This document shows, one piece after another, positions 1-6,515 of a stretch of DNA of 28,497 nt (positions within the stretch are counted from its first letter, which is position 1; every line of letters begins with the position of its first letter). Below the pieces are notes generated by a model, which saw nothing but the letters and a program-made list of their open reading frames with translations, did no database searches and was not told the DNA's origin. The DNA comes from a virus: the IMG/VR virus record IMGVR_UViG_3300030426_000008, positions 1 through 28,497 of that record. One strand, written 5' to 3'. The position numbers were made by a program, and so were the translations under genes.

Positions 1-503
1 GCGCCGTTGCCAGGCGCCATCTCTATCACCTGCGCAAAAATCCCCGCGGCGCGCGCGGGATCGCCATCCGCCAGCGCCTGTTCGCCCATGGCAAGGAATT
101 GCCCGACCTCCTGCTGCGCCGCGCCCGCCGCCGCCCCTGCCGCAACCGGCAACTTGGCCAGCAATTGATCGAGCACCTGGCGAAGCTGCGATTCGCTGCG
201 CGCGCTGGTCAGGTCGGCCACCGGTTGGCCCTGGAACATGGCATAGACAGTGGGGATCGAACGCACCTGGAACTGCGCGGCGATGAACTGTTCCTCATCG
301 ACATTGACCTTGGCCAGCACCACGCCCTTGTCGGCATATTCGCCCGCGACCTTTTCCAGCACTGGGGTCAGCGCCTTGCACGGCCCGCACCATTCGGCCC
401 AGAAATCGAGGATGACGAGGTTTGCCATCGACGGTTCGACCACGGTGCTGCGGAATCGCTCTACGGCTTTCTGCTCGTCGAGGTTGAGGCCCATGCTTGC
501 CAA
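1..503 (-). CDS. ybbN: Thioredoxin-like TPR chaperone (YbbN/CnoX type), C-terminus cut by window edge
   Basis: Host gene outside the prophage. The protein has an N-terminal thioredoxin fold: the active site WCGPC (Cys39 and Cys42 from the TTG start) follows LVILDFWAE, and the cis-proline loop RSIPTVY comes later. After about residue 110 the sequence becomes Ala/Gln-rich and then reads like the start of tetratricopeptide repeats (EQALADGDPARAAGIFAQV). That combination is typical of YbbN/CnoX holdase-chaperones that protect unfolded proteins and hand them to folding machines. I prefer the TTG start at 503 because AGGAG (517-513) sits 9 bases upstream. An in-frame ATG at 494 would be 18 bases from it and is the alternative. 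The 3' end lies left of the window. It is divergent from the tRNA gene, with 208 bases between them that hold no recognisable gene. Confidence 0.9.
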   Translation of the reverse strand, partial: MASMGLNLDEQKAVERFRSTVVEPSMANLVILDFWAEWCGPCKALTPVLEKVAGEYADKGVVLAKVNVDEEQFIAAQFQVRSIPTVYAMFQGQPVADLTSARSESQLRQVLDQLLAKLPVAAGAAAGAAQQEVGQFLAMGEQALADGDPARAAGIFAQVIEMAPGNG

Positions 504-711
504 GTTGCGTTGCTCCTGCCCGTTGCGGGCCGTTGGCCCCGTTATTGCCCAATTTGGGGGCTTTGGCGCGAAAGTGAAGGGTCAATGTGCCGCGCGCGGG
601 CGTTGGCGGCAAGGCTGCGATTTTCTCCTTGCGGGTGGGGGCGGGCGCTGCTAATCGCGCCGCCTCCCCAAGCGACGGCGATGTTCGATCTGCCGCCGCT
701 GGCGCCAGCGA

Positions 712-786
712 GCGGGCGTAGCTCAGGGGTAGAGCACAACCTTGCCAAGGTTGGGGTCGAGGGTTCGAATCCCTTCGCCCGCTCCA
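712..786 (+). tRNA. tRNA-Gly (anticodon GCC), CCA encoded
   Basis: A complete cloverleaf can be drawn. The acceptor stem GCGGGCG pairs with CGCCCGC, the D arm is GCTC/GAGC, the anticodon stem CAACC/GGTTG holds loop TTGCCAA with anticodon GCC, and the T arm contains GGTTCGAAT. The discriminator base is T783 and the CCA is encoded at 784-786. The 3' end points into the prophage, so the gene is the presumed integration target and remains intact after integration. The serine integrase gene enters it antisense and stops in the D arm at 725-723. Confidence 0.97.
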
Positions 787-800
787 TCGTTACCATACAT
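712..800. other. Presumed left attachment site (attL) in the tRNA-Gly gene
   Basis: The host/prophage boundary must lie here or just to the right: host genes are on one side, and the integrase gene overlaps the 3' part of an intact tRNA on the other. Elements that use tRNA genes usually carry a copy of the tRNA 3' end so that the gene is restored. The exact crossover cannot be seen without attR, which lies outside the window. Large serine integrases exchange at a 2-bp core within a roughly 40-50 bp site, so sequence identity between attL and attR may be short. Confidence 0.5.
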
Positions 801-2411
801 TGACATTCCCCCCGGCTGGGGCGCGTCCGTTCCGGTCGCCAGCGCCAGCATGGAGTTCAGCTTGCCGGTGACTTCAATCGTCACGCCCTTCGCCCGGTCC
901 GGCTTCGGGTGAACGTGGACGCTGTTGATCAGCGCGCGCAGCTTGGGGATCGCTTCAAGGCGGGCTTCGGGGTTCTCTGCCAGCGCGGCGTTCAGCTTGG
1001 CAACCTGGGCGCGATAATCCGCGATGATAGACGGGTGAAGCGCGACGACGGGAAGCTGTTCAAGCTGTTCCAGTTCCGACGCGAGCGCATCGCGTTCGGC
1101 GCGGGCCTTGCCCAGAACTTCCCGGATTTCGACGAATTCGTCCGCGCCGTCTGCGACGGCCATGACAAGGCGTTCGACCTTGGCAACCGCGTCCGCGTGC
1201 CGCTTCTTCAGCCGGTCGCTTTCCCGCGATAGTTCCTTCGCCCGGCGGGCGTGTTCCAGATGATATTCCCGGACATAGATTTCGACAAGTTCGGGGTCCA
1301 GCATGTGATCCTGCAAACCCTTCAGGACACGTTCTTCCATCGGCGCGGTGCGCGTGGTGCGATTGTTGCCGCACGCCGCCGGTCCGCCTTCACGATGACG
1401 GGAACAGCCCCAGCGTTCGCGCCCGATCACCGTCCACGCACCGCCACAGACGCCGCAACGCACGATCCCGGACAGCATGTGCTTGGGGCGGCGGGACCGT
1501 TCCGGGCGGCGGCTCTGCACCCTCCCCAGCACGTCCTGAACCGCTTCCCATAGGTCCGCGTCCACGATCCGCAATTCGGGCACGTCCTGGACCAGCCATT
1601 CGCTTTCCGGGTTCGCCCGGATCAGCGCCTTGCGGGTCTTCGGATCGACGATCTTGCGGGTCCGGTTGAAGATCAGCTTGCCGATATAGAGCTGGTTCTG
1701 AAGAATGCCGTTCTTGCGCTTGCGATCCCCGTAAATGGTGGACCCGCGCCAGAAACTGTTCCCGCCGGATCGCGGCTGGACGGCTGGCACGCCGTCAGCG
1801 TTCAACCTGTCGGCGATCTGGCGAGGGCTGAAGCCCGCTGCGAATTCGCGGAAGATGCGCCGCACGACGTCAGCCTGATCTTCGTCCACTTCGCGCAAGC
1901 CCCGGATCAGTTCCCCGTTGCCGTCCAGCCTGTTTGCCTTGCGATAGCCATAGGCGATCCCGGCGGCGAACCGCTTCTGGGATATGGTCCCGCGCTGTCC
2001 ACGCTTCACCTTGGCGGCAAGGTCTTTGCGAAACTGGGCGTCCATCAAGCCCCGGAAGGTGGCGGTGATTTCCGTCACTTCGCCGTCGGACAGGGTGAAC
2101 AGCCGGGCACCCGCGAAGGTGAGGCGTTCCCGAATGGCGAAGGCGTCGCCCTGGTGACGCGCGATCCGGTCGGTCGCTTCCGCCAGGACCTGATCGACGC
2201 CGCCCGCTTCGACGCGCGCCAGCAAGGCGTTCAGCCCCGGACGGGCGCTTTCGTCGATCCCCGCCGCGCCGCTGATCGCAAAGTCCGTGAAGACGTCCAG
2301 GACGTCCCAGCCTTCGCGCTCGCACCGTTCGCGGCAAAGTGCGACCTGATCTTCAATCGACCGGGCGTTCTGAAGGGTGGAACTGAAGCGGGCATAGATG
2401 ACGGTCTTCAT
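723..2411 (-). CDS. int: Large serine recombinase (phage integrase)
   Basis: 562 aa. The N-terminal resolvase-type catalytic domain starts with YARFSSTLQ, the nucleophile most likely Ser10, and spans about residues 1-150. A Recombinase domain follows (about 160-300; GYRKAN, QIADRLNADGVPA). Then comes a zinc-ribbon with Cys319, Cys322, Cys336 and Cys347, and a coiled-coil region (about 380-450). This is the classic large serine integrase layout and would catalyse attP x attB integration through double-strand breaks with a phosphoserine link. It is the last gene of the leftward operon, with a 4-base overlap (ATGA) to the gene before it. Oddity: residues about 543-562 (ending LGKVVLYP) are encoded by the antisense strand of the tRNA-Gly gene and the TGA stop lies in its D arm. 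The C-terminus may therefore differ between integrated and free phage. Confidence 0.95.
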   Translation of the reverse strand: MKTVIYARFSSTLQNARSIEDQVALCRERCEREGWDVLDVFTDFAISGAAGIDESARPGLNALLARVEAGGVDQVLAEATDRIARHQGDAFAIRERLTFAGARLFTLSDGEVTEITATFRGLMDAQFRKDLAAKVKRGQRGTISQKRFAAGIAYGYRKANRLDGNGELIRGLREVDEDQADVVRRIFREFAAGFSPRQIADRLNADGVPAVQPRSGGNSFWRGSTIYGDRKRKNGILQNQLYIGKLIFNRTRKIVDPKTRKALIRANPESEWLVQDVPELRIVDADLWEAVQDVLGRVQSRRPERSRRPKHMLSGIVRCGVCGGAWTVIGRERWGCSRHREGGPAACGNNRTTRTAPMEERVLKGLQDHMLDPELVEIYVREYHLEHARRAKELSRESDRLKKRHADAVAKVERLVMAVADGADEFVEIREVLGKARAERDALASELEQLEQLPVVALHPSIIADYRAQVAKLNAALAENPEARLEAIPKLRALINSVHVHPKPDRAKGVTIEVTGKLNSMLALATGTDAPQPGGMSMYGNDGAGEGIRTLDPNLGKVVLYP

Positions 2412-2623
2412 GACGATTGTTCGCGCCAGTCGAACCGCTGGGGATTGTCTATGGACCGGAAGTAAAACCCGGCAACGGTGAAGCCCGGCTTCAGTGTCGC
2501 CACGCTGGTTTCGAAGATGGTGACAGGTTCCCGATGCACGACTTCAATCTGATTGGAAGAAGGATCGGCCTGAACCTGCCCGTCAAGCGGACCGCCGTTC
2601 AATCTGATCTGGGCTGATCCCAT
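2408..2623 (-). CDS. Small phage protein, unknown function (71 aa)
   Basis: 71 aa, not assigned to a named family. The N-terminal stretch IRLNGGPLDGQV resembles the opening of many small phage proteins of unknown role. The rest is a short soluble protein with alternating hydrophobic residues (TIFETSVATLKPGF), probably beta-rich. No membrane segment, metal site or catalytic motif is visible. The ATG at 2623 is preceded by a purine-rich ribosome site (GGAAAGGGAAAAGA), which supports this start although it overlaps the upstream 46-aa gene by 41 bases. Its stop overlaps the integrase start as ATGA, so it is probably translated coupled to the integrase; a role as an excision or directionality factor is possible only by position. 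Confidence 0.7.
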   Translation of the reverse strand: MGSAQIRLNGGPLDGQVQADPSSNQIEVVHREPVTIFETSVATLKPGFTVAGFYFRSIDNPQRFDWREQSS

Positions 2624-2723
2624 TCTTTTCCCTTTCCTTCAGCCGCGCAATATCGCGCGCCGCGTTCGCCCGCGCAAGCGCCTTCACAAAGTCCACGACT
2701 GAAGGGTCCACGGGCCGCTTCAT
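2583..2723 (-). CDS. Very small charged phage protein, unknown function (46 aa)
   Basis: 46 aa, highly charged and probably one long helix: VVDFVKALARANAARDIARLKEREK. It starts at an ATG one base after the stop of the DUF1643 gene and ends 41 bases inside the next gene, so it fits the tight packing of this operon. A longer reading frame upstream of the ATG exists, but it runs through the DUF1643 coding sequence and looks non-coding (Arg/Ser/Pro-rich). No family recognised. The pattern of charged residues with regularly placed Ala and Leu suits a helical bundle or an interaction peptide, but that is only an impression. Confidence 0.6.
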   Translation of the reverse strand: MKRPVDPSVVDFVKALARANAARDIARLKEREKNGISPDQIERRSA

Positions 2724-2724
2724 G

Positions 2725-3294
2725 TCAGCCCCAGAACTGCCACGGCTGGGGTTCAAGGTTGGCCGGGAGATAGAGAGGGTGGCGCGGATGACCGTCCTTC
2801 GTGAAGGCGAGCGCGTGAAGATCATAGCATTCCACGCCCAAGTCCCGCCGGACATAGAATTCGCGATCCCGGTGCGTGCCGTGAGCGCCCCAGGCGGCAA
2901 TGTTCAGTGCGCTGTTCTCCAAGGCCACCCGGATTGCCTGATCGTTCCCCGGTCCGACGGGATCGTCCGCGCGCTTCATGGCAGCGGGGTCCGTGTCGCG
3001 CCATGCGAACAGGTTCCAGACGACAAGCCCGCCAGCTCCCCCGTTCTGGGCACGGTTGCAACAGCGCGTGACAGTCGGGTCCAGCTTCAGGTGATCCGCC
3101 GTGGACGGGTTCAGCATTCCGAAGGACCAGATCGGCAGTGACTGGTCCCAGATGCGCCACAGAAGATAGCGATAGCGCCAGTCCGGGCTGAAGGCCGCGC
3201 CTTCGCCCAGCATCATGCCGCGATCCACGCGGAAGCCGGGTTCCTTTTCCAAGGCGACGAACGCACGAAGGGCGGCATGGCCGGGGACGCTCAT
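2725..3294 (-). CDS. DUF1643 domain protein
   Basis: 189 aa. The central sequence YRYLLWRIWDQ...WSFGMLNPSTADHLKLDPTVTRCCNRAQ, followed by GGLVVWNLFAWRDTDPAAM, is the signature of DUF1643 proteins. The C-terminal part continues the family pattern (AAWGAHG, then LHALAFTKDGHPRHPLYL). The biochemical function of the family is not established. It occurs in phages and mobile elements, and I infer only that it is soluble and probably acts on a small molecule or nucleic acid. The ATG at 3294 overlaps the stop of the DUF4326 gene as ATGA, which fixes the start; the reading frame extends further upstream, but that part lies inside the neighbour. DUF4326 and DUF1643 genes lie side by side, suggesting a shared job. 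Confidence 0.85.
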   Translation of the reverse strand: MSVPGHAALRAFVALEKEPGFRVDRGMMLGEGAAFSPDWRYRYLLWRIWDQSLPIWSFGMLNPSTADHLKLDPTVTRCCNRAQNGGAGGLVVWNLFAWRDTDPAAMKRADDPVGPGNDQAIRVALENSALNIAAWGAHGTHRDREFYVRRDLGVECYDLHALAFTKDGHPRHPLYLPANLEPQPWQFWG

Positions 3295-3662
3295 TCGACT
3301 TCCCCGTTCGCGTGCTTCAGAAGGACGTCGGCATGGCACGGCTGGTCCAGCGGGCAGAAGCACGCAAGGTTCTTTCCCCGCAAGCCGGGCAGCAAGGACA
3401 GCAGCTTCGTGCGTGCGGCTTCCGATTGTTCGCCGTCCCAGTTGTTCCGCCAGTATGGCGAGAACGCCCATGCTTCGAAGGCGGCGACGCACCGGGCGGC
3501 AAGTTCCCGATCCGTCCCGACGAAGCCCGCTTCGCGGCATTCGCTGACTATGAAGGGGTTCCCGAACGGACCGGGCCTGGCAACGCTCACCGTGTTCGGC
3601 GGCATACGCCAGCCCTTCACGCGGCGAAGCTGGACCCTGATCGGCTGGGCCTCAATAGTCAT
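3291..3662 (-). CDS. DUF4326 domain protein
   Basis: 123 aa. The protein opens with IRVQLRRVKGWRMPPNTV, followed by SVARPGPFGNPF, and ends with a region carrying the conserved GKNLACFCPLDQPCHADVLL, with Cys residues around CFC..DQPCH. This is the recognised pattern of DUF4326. The Cys-x-Cys and PCH motifs look like a catalytic or metal site; the activity of the family is not known to me. Its ATG lies 11 bases inside the end of the preceding 142-aa gene and its stop overlaps the DUF1643 gene as ATGA, so it is embedded in the translationally coupled chain. Confidence 0.85.
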   Translation of the reverse strand: MTIEAQPIRVQLRRVKGWRMPPNTVSVARPGPFGNPFIVSECREAGFVGTDRELAARCVAAFEAWAFSPYWRNNWDGEQSEAARTKLLSLLPGLRGKNLACFCPLDQPCHADVLLKHANGEVE

Positions 3663-4080
3663 GGGTCATGTCCTGAATTTCGTCCACGATCAGGTCCAGT
3701 TCGCTGGCCATCGCGTCGAGACTGTCGCATTCCTGCTTAAGCCGAAATTGCCACCATCGCGGCTTCAGGCGATCCCGTCGCGCAATCAGCCCAGCGGAGC
3801 GCGCGCGAATGTGATCTGCGATCTGATCAATCGCCACACTGGCGACCGGCTCAATCAGTTCGCGATTGCGCTGGCGACAGAACGGAACGACGTCATACGA
3901 ACCGTCGGCATACTTCGCCGCCGTCGAAGTCCGCGCTTCGACGATATAGAAGACCTTCCCCGGCCATTCCTTCCGCCCTGCCTCTATCGCTTCGTCGCGA
4001 GACGTGAAGTCGCCCAGTTCAAAGGCATCTTCATATTCGACGTTGCCATAGGAGCCGATCCACCATTGCCACGGGGTCAT
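3652..4080 (-). CDS. Phage protein of unknown function (142 aa)
   Basis: 142 aa, no named family recognised. The first half reads WIGSYGNVEYEDAFELGDF, then SRDEAIEAGRKEWPGKVFYIVEAR, a compact alpha/beta pattern often seen in small phage proteins that begin with a strand and contain a helix after SRDEAI. The second half has several charged helices (VASVAIDQIADHIRARS and DSLDAMASELDLIVDEIQD), which could pack as a helical hairpin. No transmembrane segment or metal ligands. It overlaps the J-domain gene before it by 4 bases (ATGA) and the DUF4326 gene after it by 11, so it is expressed from the same leftward message. Confidence 0.8.
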   Translation of the reverse strand: MTPWQWWIGSYGNVEYEDAFELGDFTSRDEAIEAGRKEWPGKVFYIVEARTSTAAKYADGSYDVVPFCRQRNRELIEPVASVAIDQIADHIRARSAGLIARRDRLKPRWWQFRLKQECDSLDAMASELDLIVDEIQDMTHDY

Positions 4081-4652
4081 GCCAGTGCCCCCAGCCCTTC
4101 GTCCCGCGCGCGGATCAGTTCGGACATGGCTTCGTTCGATCCACCCTTGTCCGGGTGCGCGGACTTCGACCGTTCCTTGAATGCGGCGCGGACCTGATCG
4201 ACCGTCACCGCGCCGGACAGCCCCAGCACGGTCCGCCAGTCCCGCTTGCCTTCTGGCGCGGGGAGAGCGACGAAGCCCTTGAACGTCTGGCGCACGATAT
4301 GAAGACCGCCGTGGCGCATTTCAGTGCGCCGGGCTTCCAGAATGTGGTGGATTGCCTGAAGGTTGTCTTCGACCTTGGGATAGCGGTCCACGGCGATGCA
4401 GCGTTGCGCGCCGTCCCATTCGAACCAGACGGCGACGCCCGTGTCCGACGGCGCTTCGAAGGCAATCCCGGCGACGTTCGACGTCACCGCGACGTCCTTC
4501 ACCGGCTTGTTCGTGTCGCTTCCGAATGCCGCCAGCGACTTCTTCACATTGCTGATCGCAGCGGACAGCGACGTGCGGAACTGGCTGGTAGCCTTGCGTT
4601 CGGTCCGGGGCAGGCCTTCAGGCCATGCGAGGGGATAGGGCGGAAACGTCAT
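4077..4652 (-). CDS. J-domain (DnaJ-like) phage protein
   Basis: 191 aa. The N-terminal half starts MTFPPYPLAWPEGLPRTERK and continues with a segment that reads like an alpha/beta domain (GVAVWFEWDGAQRCIAVDRY). The C-terminal 60 residues form a J domain: DWRTVLGLSG, helix DQVRAAFKERSKSA, the diagnostic HPDKGG loop, and a final helix AMSELIRARDEGL. J domains stimulate the ATPase of Hsp70 chaperones, and the HPD triad needed for this is intact. The J domain is at the C-terminus rather than the N-terminus, so the front half probably binds a client or target. The ATG at 4652 overlaps the HD-domain gene by 4 bases; a longer frame upstream lies inside that gene and is not coding. I infer recruitment of host DnaK to a phage or host protein. 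Confidence 0.85.
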   Translation of the reverse strand: MTFPPYPLAWPEGLPRTERKATSQFRTSLSAAISNVKKSLAAFGSDTNKPVKDVAVTSNVAGIAFEAPSDTGVAVWFEWDGAQRCIAVDRYPKVEDNLQAIHHILEARRTEMRHGGLHIVRQTFKGFVALPAPEGKRDWRTVLGLSGAVTVDQVRAAFKERSKSAHPDKGGSNEAMSELIRARDEGLGALA

Positions 4653-5263
4653 GCCGCCGCCCTTTCCCCGCACAGGTCTTCGATCCGATGCCCGTAGCGG
4701 CTCCATGCGCGCAGCCATGCGGCGGTGGCGAATTCGGGCCGGTCGCAATTCAGCCGCGTGCGGCGGACCTGATCCCATGCGTCGGGATCGACCGGGATGC
4801 TGGACCAGTAACCCGGCACGTTCGGCATGAGTTCGCGCGCTTCCAGGACGCACATGGCGTTGTCCACGGCCTTGATCGGCGCGGCCTTCAGCGGATCGGC
4901 TGGGAATTCACTGGCGACAAAGGACCGTTCGAAGCCGGACAGGAACCGGCTGGCAATCGCGTCTTCAATCCGCGCTTCGATTTCCCGATAGGCGGGCAGA
5001 AGCGCCTTCAGGGGCCGCGTCACGTCGCCGATGAACGCTTCGCTGGCATCGTGCAGCAAGGCCGCGCGGGCGTGTTCCAGCGGCACGTTGCGGGCAACAT
5101 GGAAGCAATGTTCGGCGACCGAATAGAAGCGGTTCGTCTGCCCGGCGAAGCGGCACACCCGCCCCAGCCCGTGGGCAATGTCCTGAAGGGTGAATTCGGA
5201 GCCTTCGGGGTCCGTCAGGTCGAACAGCGCGCCCGATGCCAGCATGATCCGCGTGTCTGTCAT
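4649..5263 (-). CDS. HD-domain phosphohydrolase (YfbR-like)
   Basis: 204 aa. The HD-fold metal ligands are visible in order: His in VAEHCFHVAR, His-Asp in AALLHDASEAFIGD, and the conserved continuation VTRPLKALLP. This arrangement is that of YfbR-type 5'-deoxynucleotidases and related phage HD hydrolases, which remove phosphate from nucleotides. The N-terminus (LASGALFDLTDPEGSEFTLQ) also matches phage members of this family. In a phage it may adjust nucleotide pools or destroy a nucleotide signal; the substrate cannot be read from the sequence. It overlaps both neighbours by 4 bases. Confidence 0.88.
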   Translation of the reverse strand: MTDTRIMLASGALFDLTDPEGSEFTLQDIAHGLGRVCRFAGQTNRFYSVAEHCFHVARNVPLEHARAALLHDASEAFIGDVTRPLKALLPAYREIEARIEDAIASRFLSGFERSFVASEFPADPLKAAPIKAVDNAMCVLEARELMPNVPGYWSSIPVDPDAWDQVRRTRLNCDRPEFATAAWLRAWSRYGHRIEDLCGERAAA

Positions 5264-5529
5264 TGTGCCGGTTCCTTTGCTTCAGCGGCTGGGCGGTGCG
5301 CCCCTTCTTCGATCAGGTCGGACGCCATGCGGACGGAGCCGGGCGCGACGGAATGGAAGCCTTCGACTTCGGCGGCGTAGCGCCCCAGAAGATCGCGGAC
5401 GTCGCCTTCGATCAGCGGAATGATGCGCGCCAGAACGGCGACGTCCCGATGATCGAATGAGGAACCTTCAAGGCGGTTCAGCAGGTGCGCGGCATAGAGC
5501 CGGTCGCCCTGTTCGCGGTCTTCAGTCAT
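5260..5529 (-). CDS. Small helical phage protein, unknown function (89 aa)
   Basis: 89 aa. Predicted mostly helical with acidic and hydrophobic alternation: DRLYAAHLLNRLEG, then DVAVLARIIPLIEGDVRDLL, then a tail rich in Ala, Glu and Lys. No known family. The ATG at 5529 overlaps the stop of the OmpR-type regulator by 4 bases, and this gene's stop overlaps the HD-domain gene by 4 bases. An upstream in-frame extension exists but lies inside the regulator gene. Such small helical products between regulators and enzymes may be partners of either; nothing in the sequence decides. Confidence 0.75.
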   Translation of the reverse strand: MTEDREQGDRLYAAHLLNRLEGSSFDHRDVAVLARIIPLIEGDVRDLLGRYAAEVEGFHSVAPGSVRMASDLIEEGAHRPAAEAKEPAQ

Positions 5530-5909
5530 GCGTTCCCCCATGCTTCCAGCACTTGCGGCTGGTCCGTGAAAAGATAGAAGTTCAAGCGCGATCCGCGCCG
5601 GATCGTGTGGATCAGCGGCTGGTCGAAATCGCGGTCCACCGCGTCCCGAAGCCGGGATATGTGGACCGCGACGGAATTGGTCTTCGGATCGTGATCCTGT
5701 TCCCAGACGTGGCGGCGCAATTCGGCGGCGGTGATCGGGCGGTTCCGGTTCCATGCGAAATAGACCAGCACGTCCCATTCGCGCGGATGCAGCAACACGC
5801 GCCGCCCGGCGCGGCTGGCACGCCGGAAGATCAGGTCCAGCGTCAGATCGGCGACGTGAAGCTGGACCGTGGCGGCCGGAACGCCCAGGGCAGTGGCACC
5901 CGCGTTCAT
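5526..5909 (-). CDS. Orphan winged-helix regulator (OmpR/PhoB-type DNA-binding domain)
   Basis: 127 aa. Residues about 40-115 match the effector domain of OmpR/PhoB regulators: LHPREWDVLVYFAWNRNRPI (first strands and helix), then AAELRRHVWEQ, the recognition helix region NSVAVHISRLRDAVD, and the wing PLIHTIRRGSRLNFYL. The usual N-terminal phospho-acceptor receiver domain is missing; the front is only about 30 residues of unrelated sequence. The protein could thus bind DNA without a histidine kinase. The usual GxGY of the wing is replaced by RGSRLNF. It follows a LexA-type DNA-binding protein with a 4-base overlap. Targets may be phage promoters or host two-component regulon sites; this is inference. 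Confidence 0.85.
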   Translation of the reverse strand: MNAGATALGVPAATVQLHVADLTLDLIFRRASRAGRRVLLHPREWDVLVYFAWNRNRPITAAELRRHVWEQDHDPKTNSVAVHISRLRDAVDRDFDQPLIHTIRRGSRLNFYLFTDQPQVLEAWGNA

Positions 5910-6208
5910 GATGCTTCGCCCGCTGACGTGCCGAGTGGCACGAAATAGAGCGGTTCCCCGGCTGGACCGCGCGGGATCGACACGCTTGCCAGAACCTCTA
6001 TGGCCTGATGCCTGCCCGGCAGACGACGGATGCAGCCGCGTTCTTCCAGCGCGCCCAGCATTCGGGAAACCTGCCCCATGCCCGCAATCCCGCACGCTTC
6101 GCCGATCTGGCGATACTTGGGCGCAACGCCGCCGGATGCTTCGAGATAGCCCGCAATGAAGCGAAGGACGTCCATCTGGCGGGGCGTGGGCGAGACGGCG
6201 ACGTTCAC
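5906..6208 (-). CDS. LexA-type winged-helix DNA-binding protein without protease domain
   Basis: 100 aa. After VSPTPRQMDVLRFIAGYLEA the sequence follows the LexA N-terminal DNA-binding fold: GVAPKYRQIGEACGI, then VSRMLGALEERGCIRRLPGR. The S24 self-cleavage domain of full LexA is absent, so it cannot be inactivated by RecA in the usual way. I chose the GTG at 6208 because it overlaps the stop of the 34-aa gene as GTGA, the pattern used throughout this operon, and because upstream residues are low in family likeness. It could bind host SOS-type sites or phage sites; no operator of its own is visible. Winged-helix proteins of other families are an alternative. Confidence 0.82.
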   Translation of the reverse strand: MNVAVSPTPRQMDVLRFIAGYLEASGGVAPKYRQIGEACGIAGMGQVSRMLGALEERGCIRRLPGRHQAIEVLASVSIPRGPAGEPLYFVPLGTSAGEAS

Positions 6209-6309
6209 CGATCCGCCCCTTCCGCTTCGTGGAACAGGCCGCGCCATGCAGCGCCAGCGACGAAGCCGACGTTCAGGGCGACGATTGCGGTGATGATCAG
6301 CGCGGTCAT
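6205..6309 (-). CDS. Tiny single-span membrane protein (34 aa)
   Basis: 34 aa: one hydrophobic segment from about residue 2 to 22 (ALIITAIVALNVGFVAGAAW) followed by a short charged tail. It is too short for family recognition. The ATG at 6309 overlaps the stop of the preceding 69-aa gene by 4 bases and its own stop overlaps the next start as GTGA, so both ends fit the coupled operon. It would sit in the inner membrane. Small phage membrane peptides of this kind can act in superinfection exclusion or modulate host membrane enzymes; no evidence here picks one. Confidence 0.65.
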   Translation of the reverse strand: MTALIITAIVALNVGFVAGAAWRGLFHEAEGADR

Positions 6310-6515
6310 GCGTCGATCCTGACGACGCGCCTTGCCGCCATTGCCTTCAGTCCGCGCAGAAGGTTCTTCACGTCCCGGCGGGTGTAGTCCCGCCCCGTGC
6401 CGGTCTTCGTGTCGATCCGGAACCGCCCGCCAGCATCGCGCATGATCACGGGAAAGTCCCCGTGAACCGCGAAATAGGATTGGCAATAGTCGCGCATCAT
6501 CTGTTCGTCGCTCAT
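6306..6515 (-). CDS. Small phage protein, unknown function (69 aa)
   Basis: 69 aa. Sequence reads QMMRDYCQSYFAVHGDFPVI followed by a basic half (TGRDYTRRDVKNLLRGLKAMAARRV). No family recognised. The C-terminal half may form a helix with exposed Arg/Lys and might bind nucleic acid, but no standard motif is seen. The ATG at 6515 overlaps the stop of the 49-aa gene as ATGA; its stop overlaps the start of the 34-aa membrane peptide as ATGA. Part of the leftward operon. Confidence 0.72.
   Translation of the reverse strand: MSDEQMMRDYCQSYFAVHGDFPVIMRDAGGRFRIDTKTGTGRDYTRRDVKNLLRGLKAMAARRVVRIDA

Noticed and set aside
542-796. 84-aa minus-strand frame starting with a peptide resembling AKGFEPSTPTLAR
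   Set aside because: This is antisense translation of the tRNA, a known annotation artefact.
99-803. 234-aa plus-strand reading frame crossing the thioredoxin gene and the tRNA
   Set aside because: It is antisense to a clear thioredoxin gene and runs through the tRNA; composition is that of a shadow frame.
4653-4853. Upstream extension of the J-domain gene to 4853
   Set aside because: It lies inside the HD-domain gene and is Arg/Pro-rich; the ATGA overlap at 4652 gives a better start.
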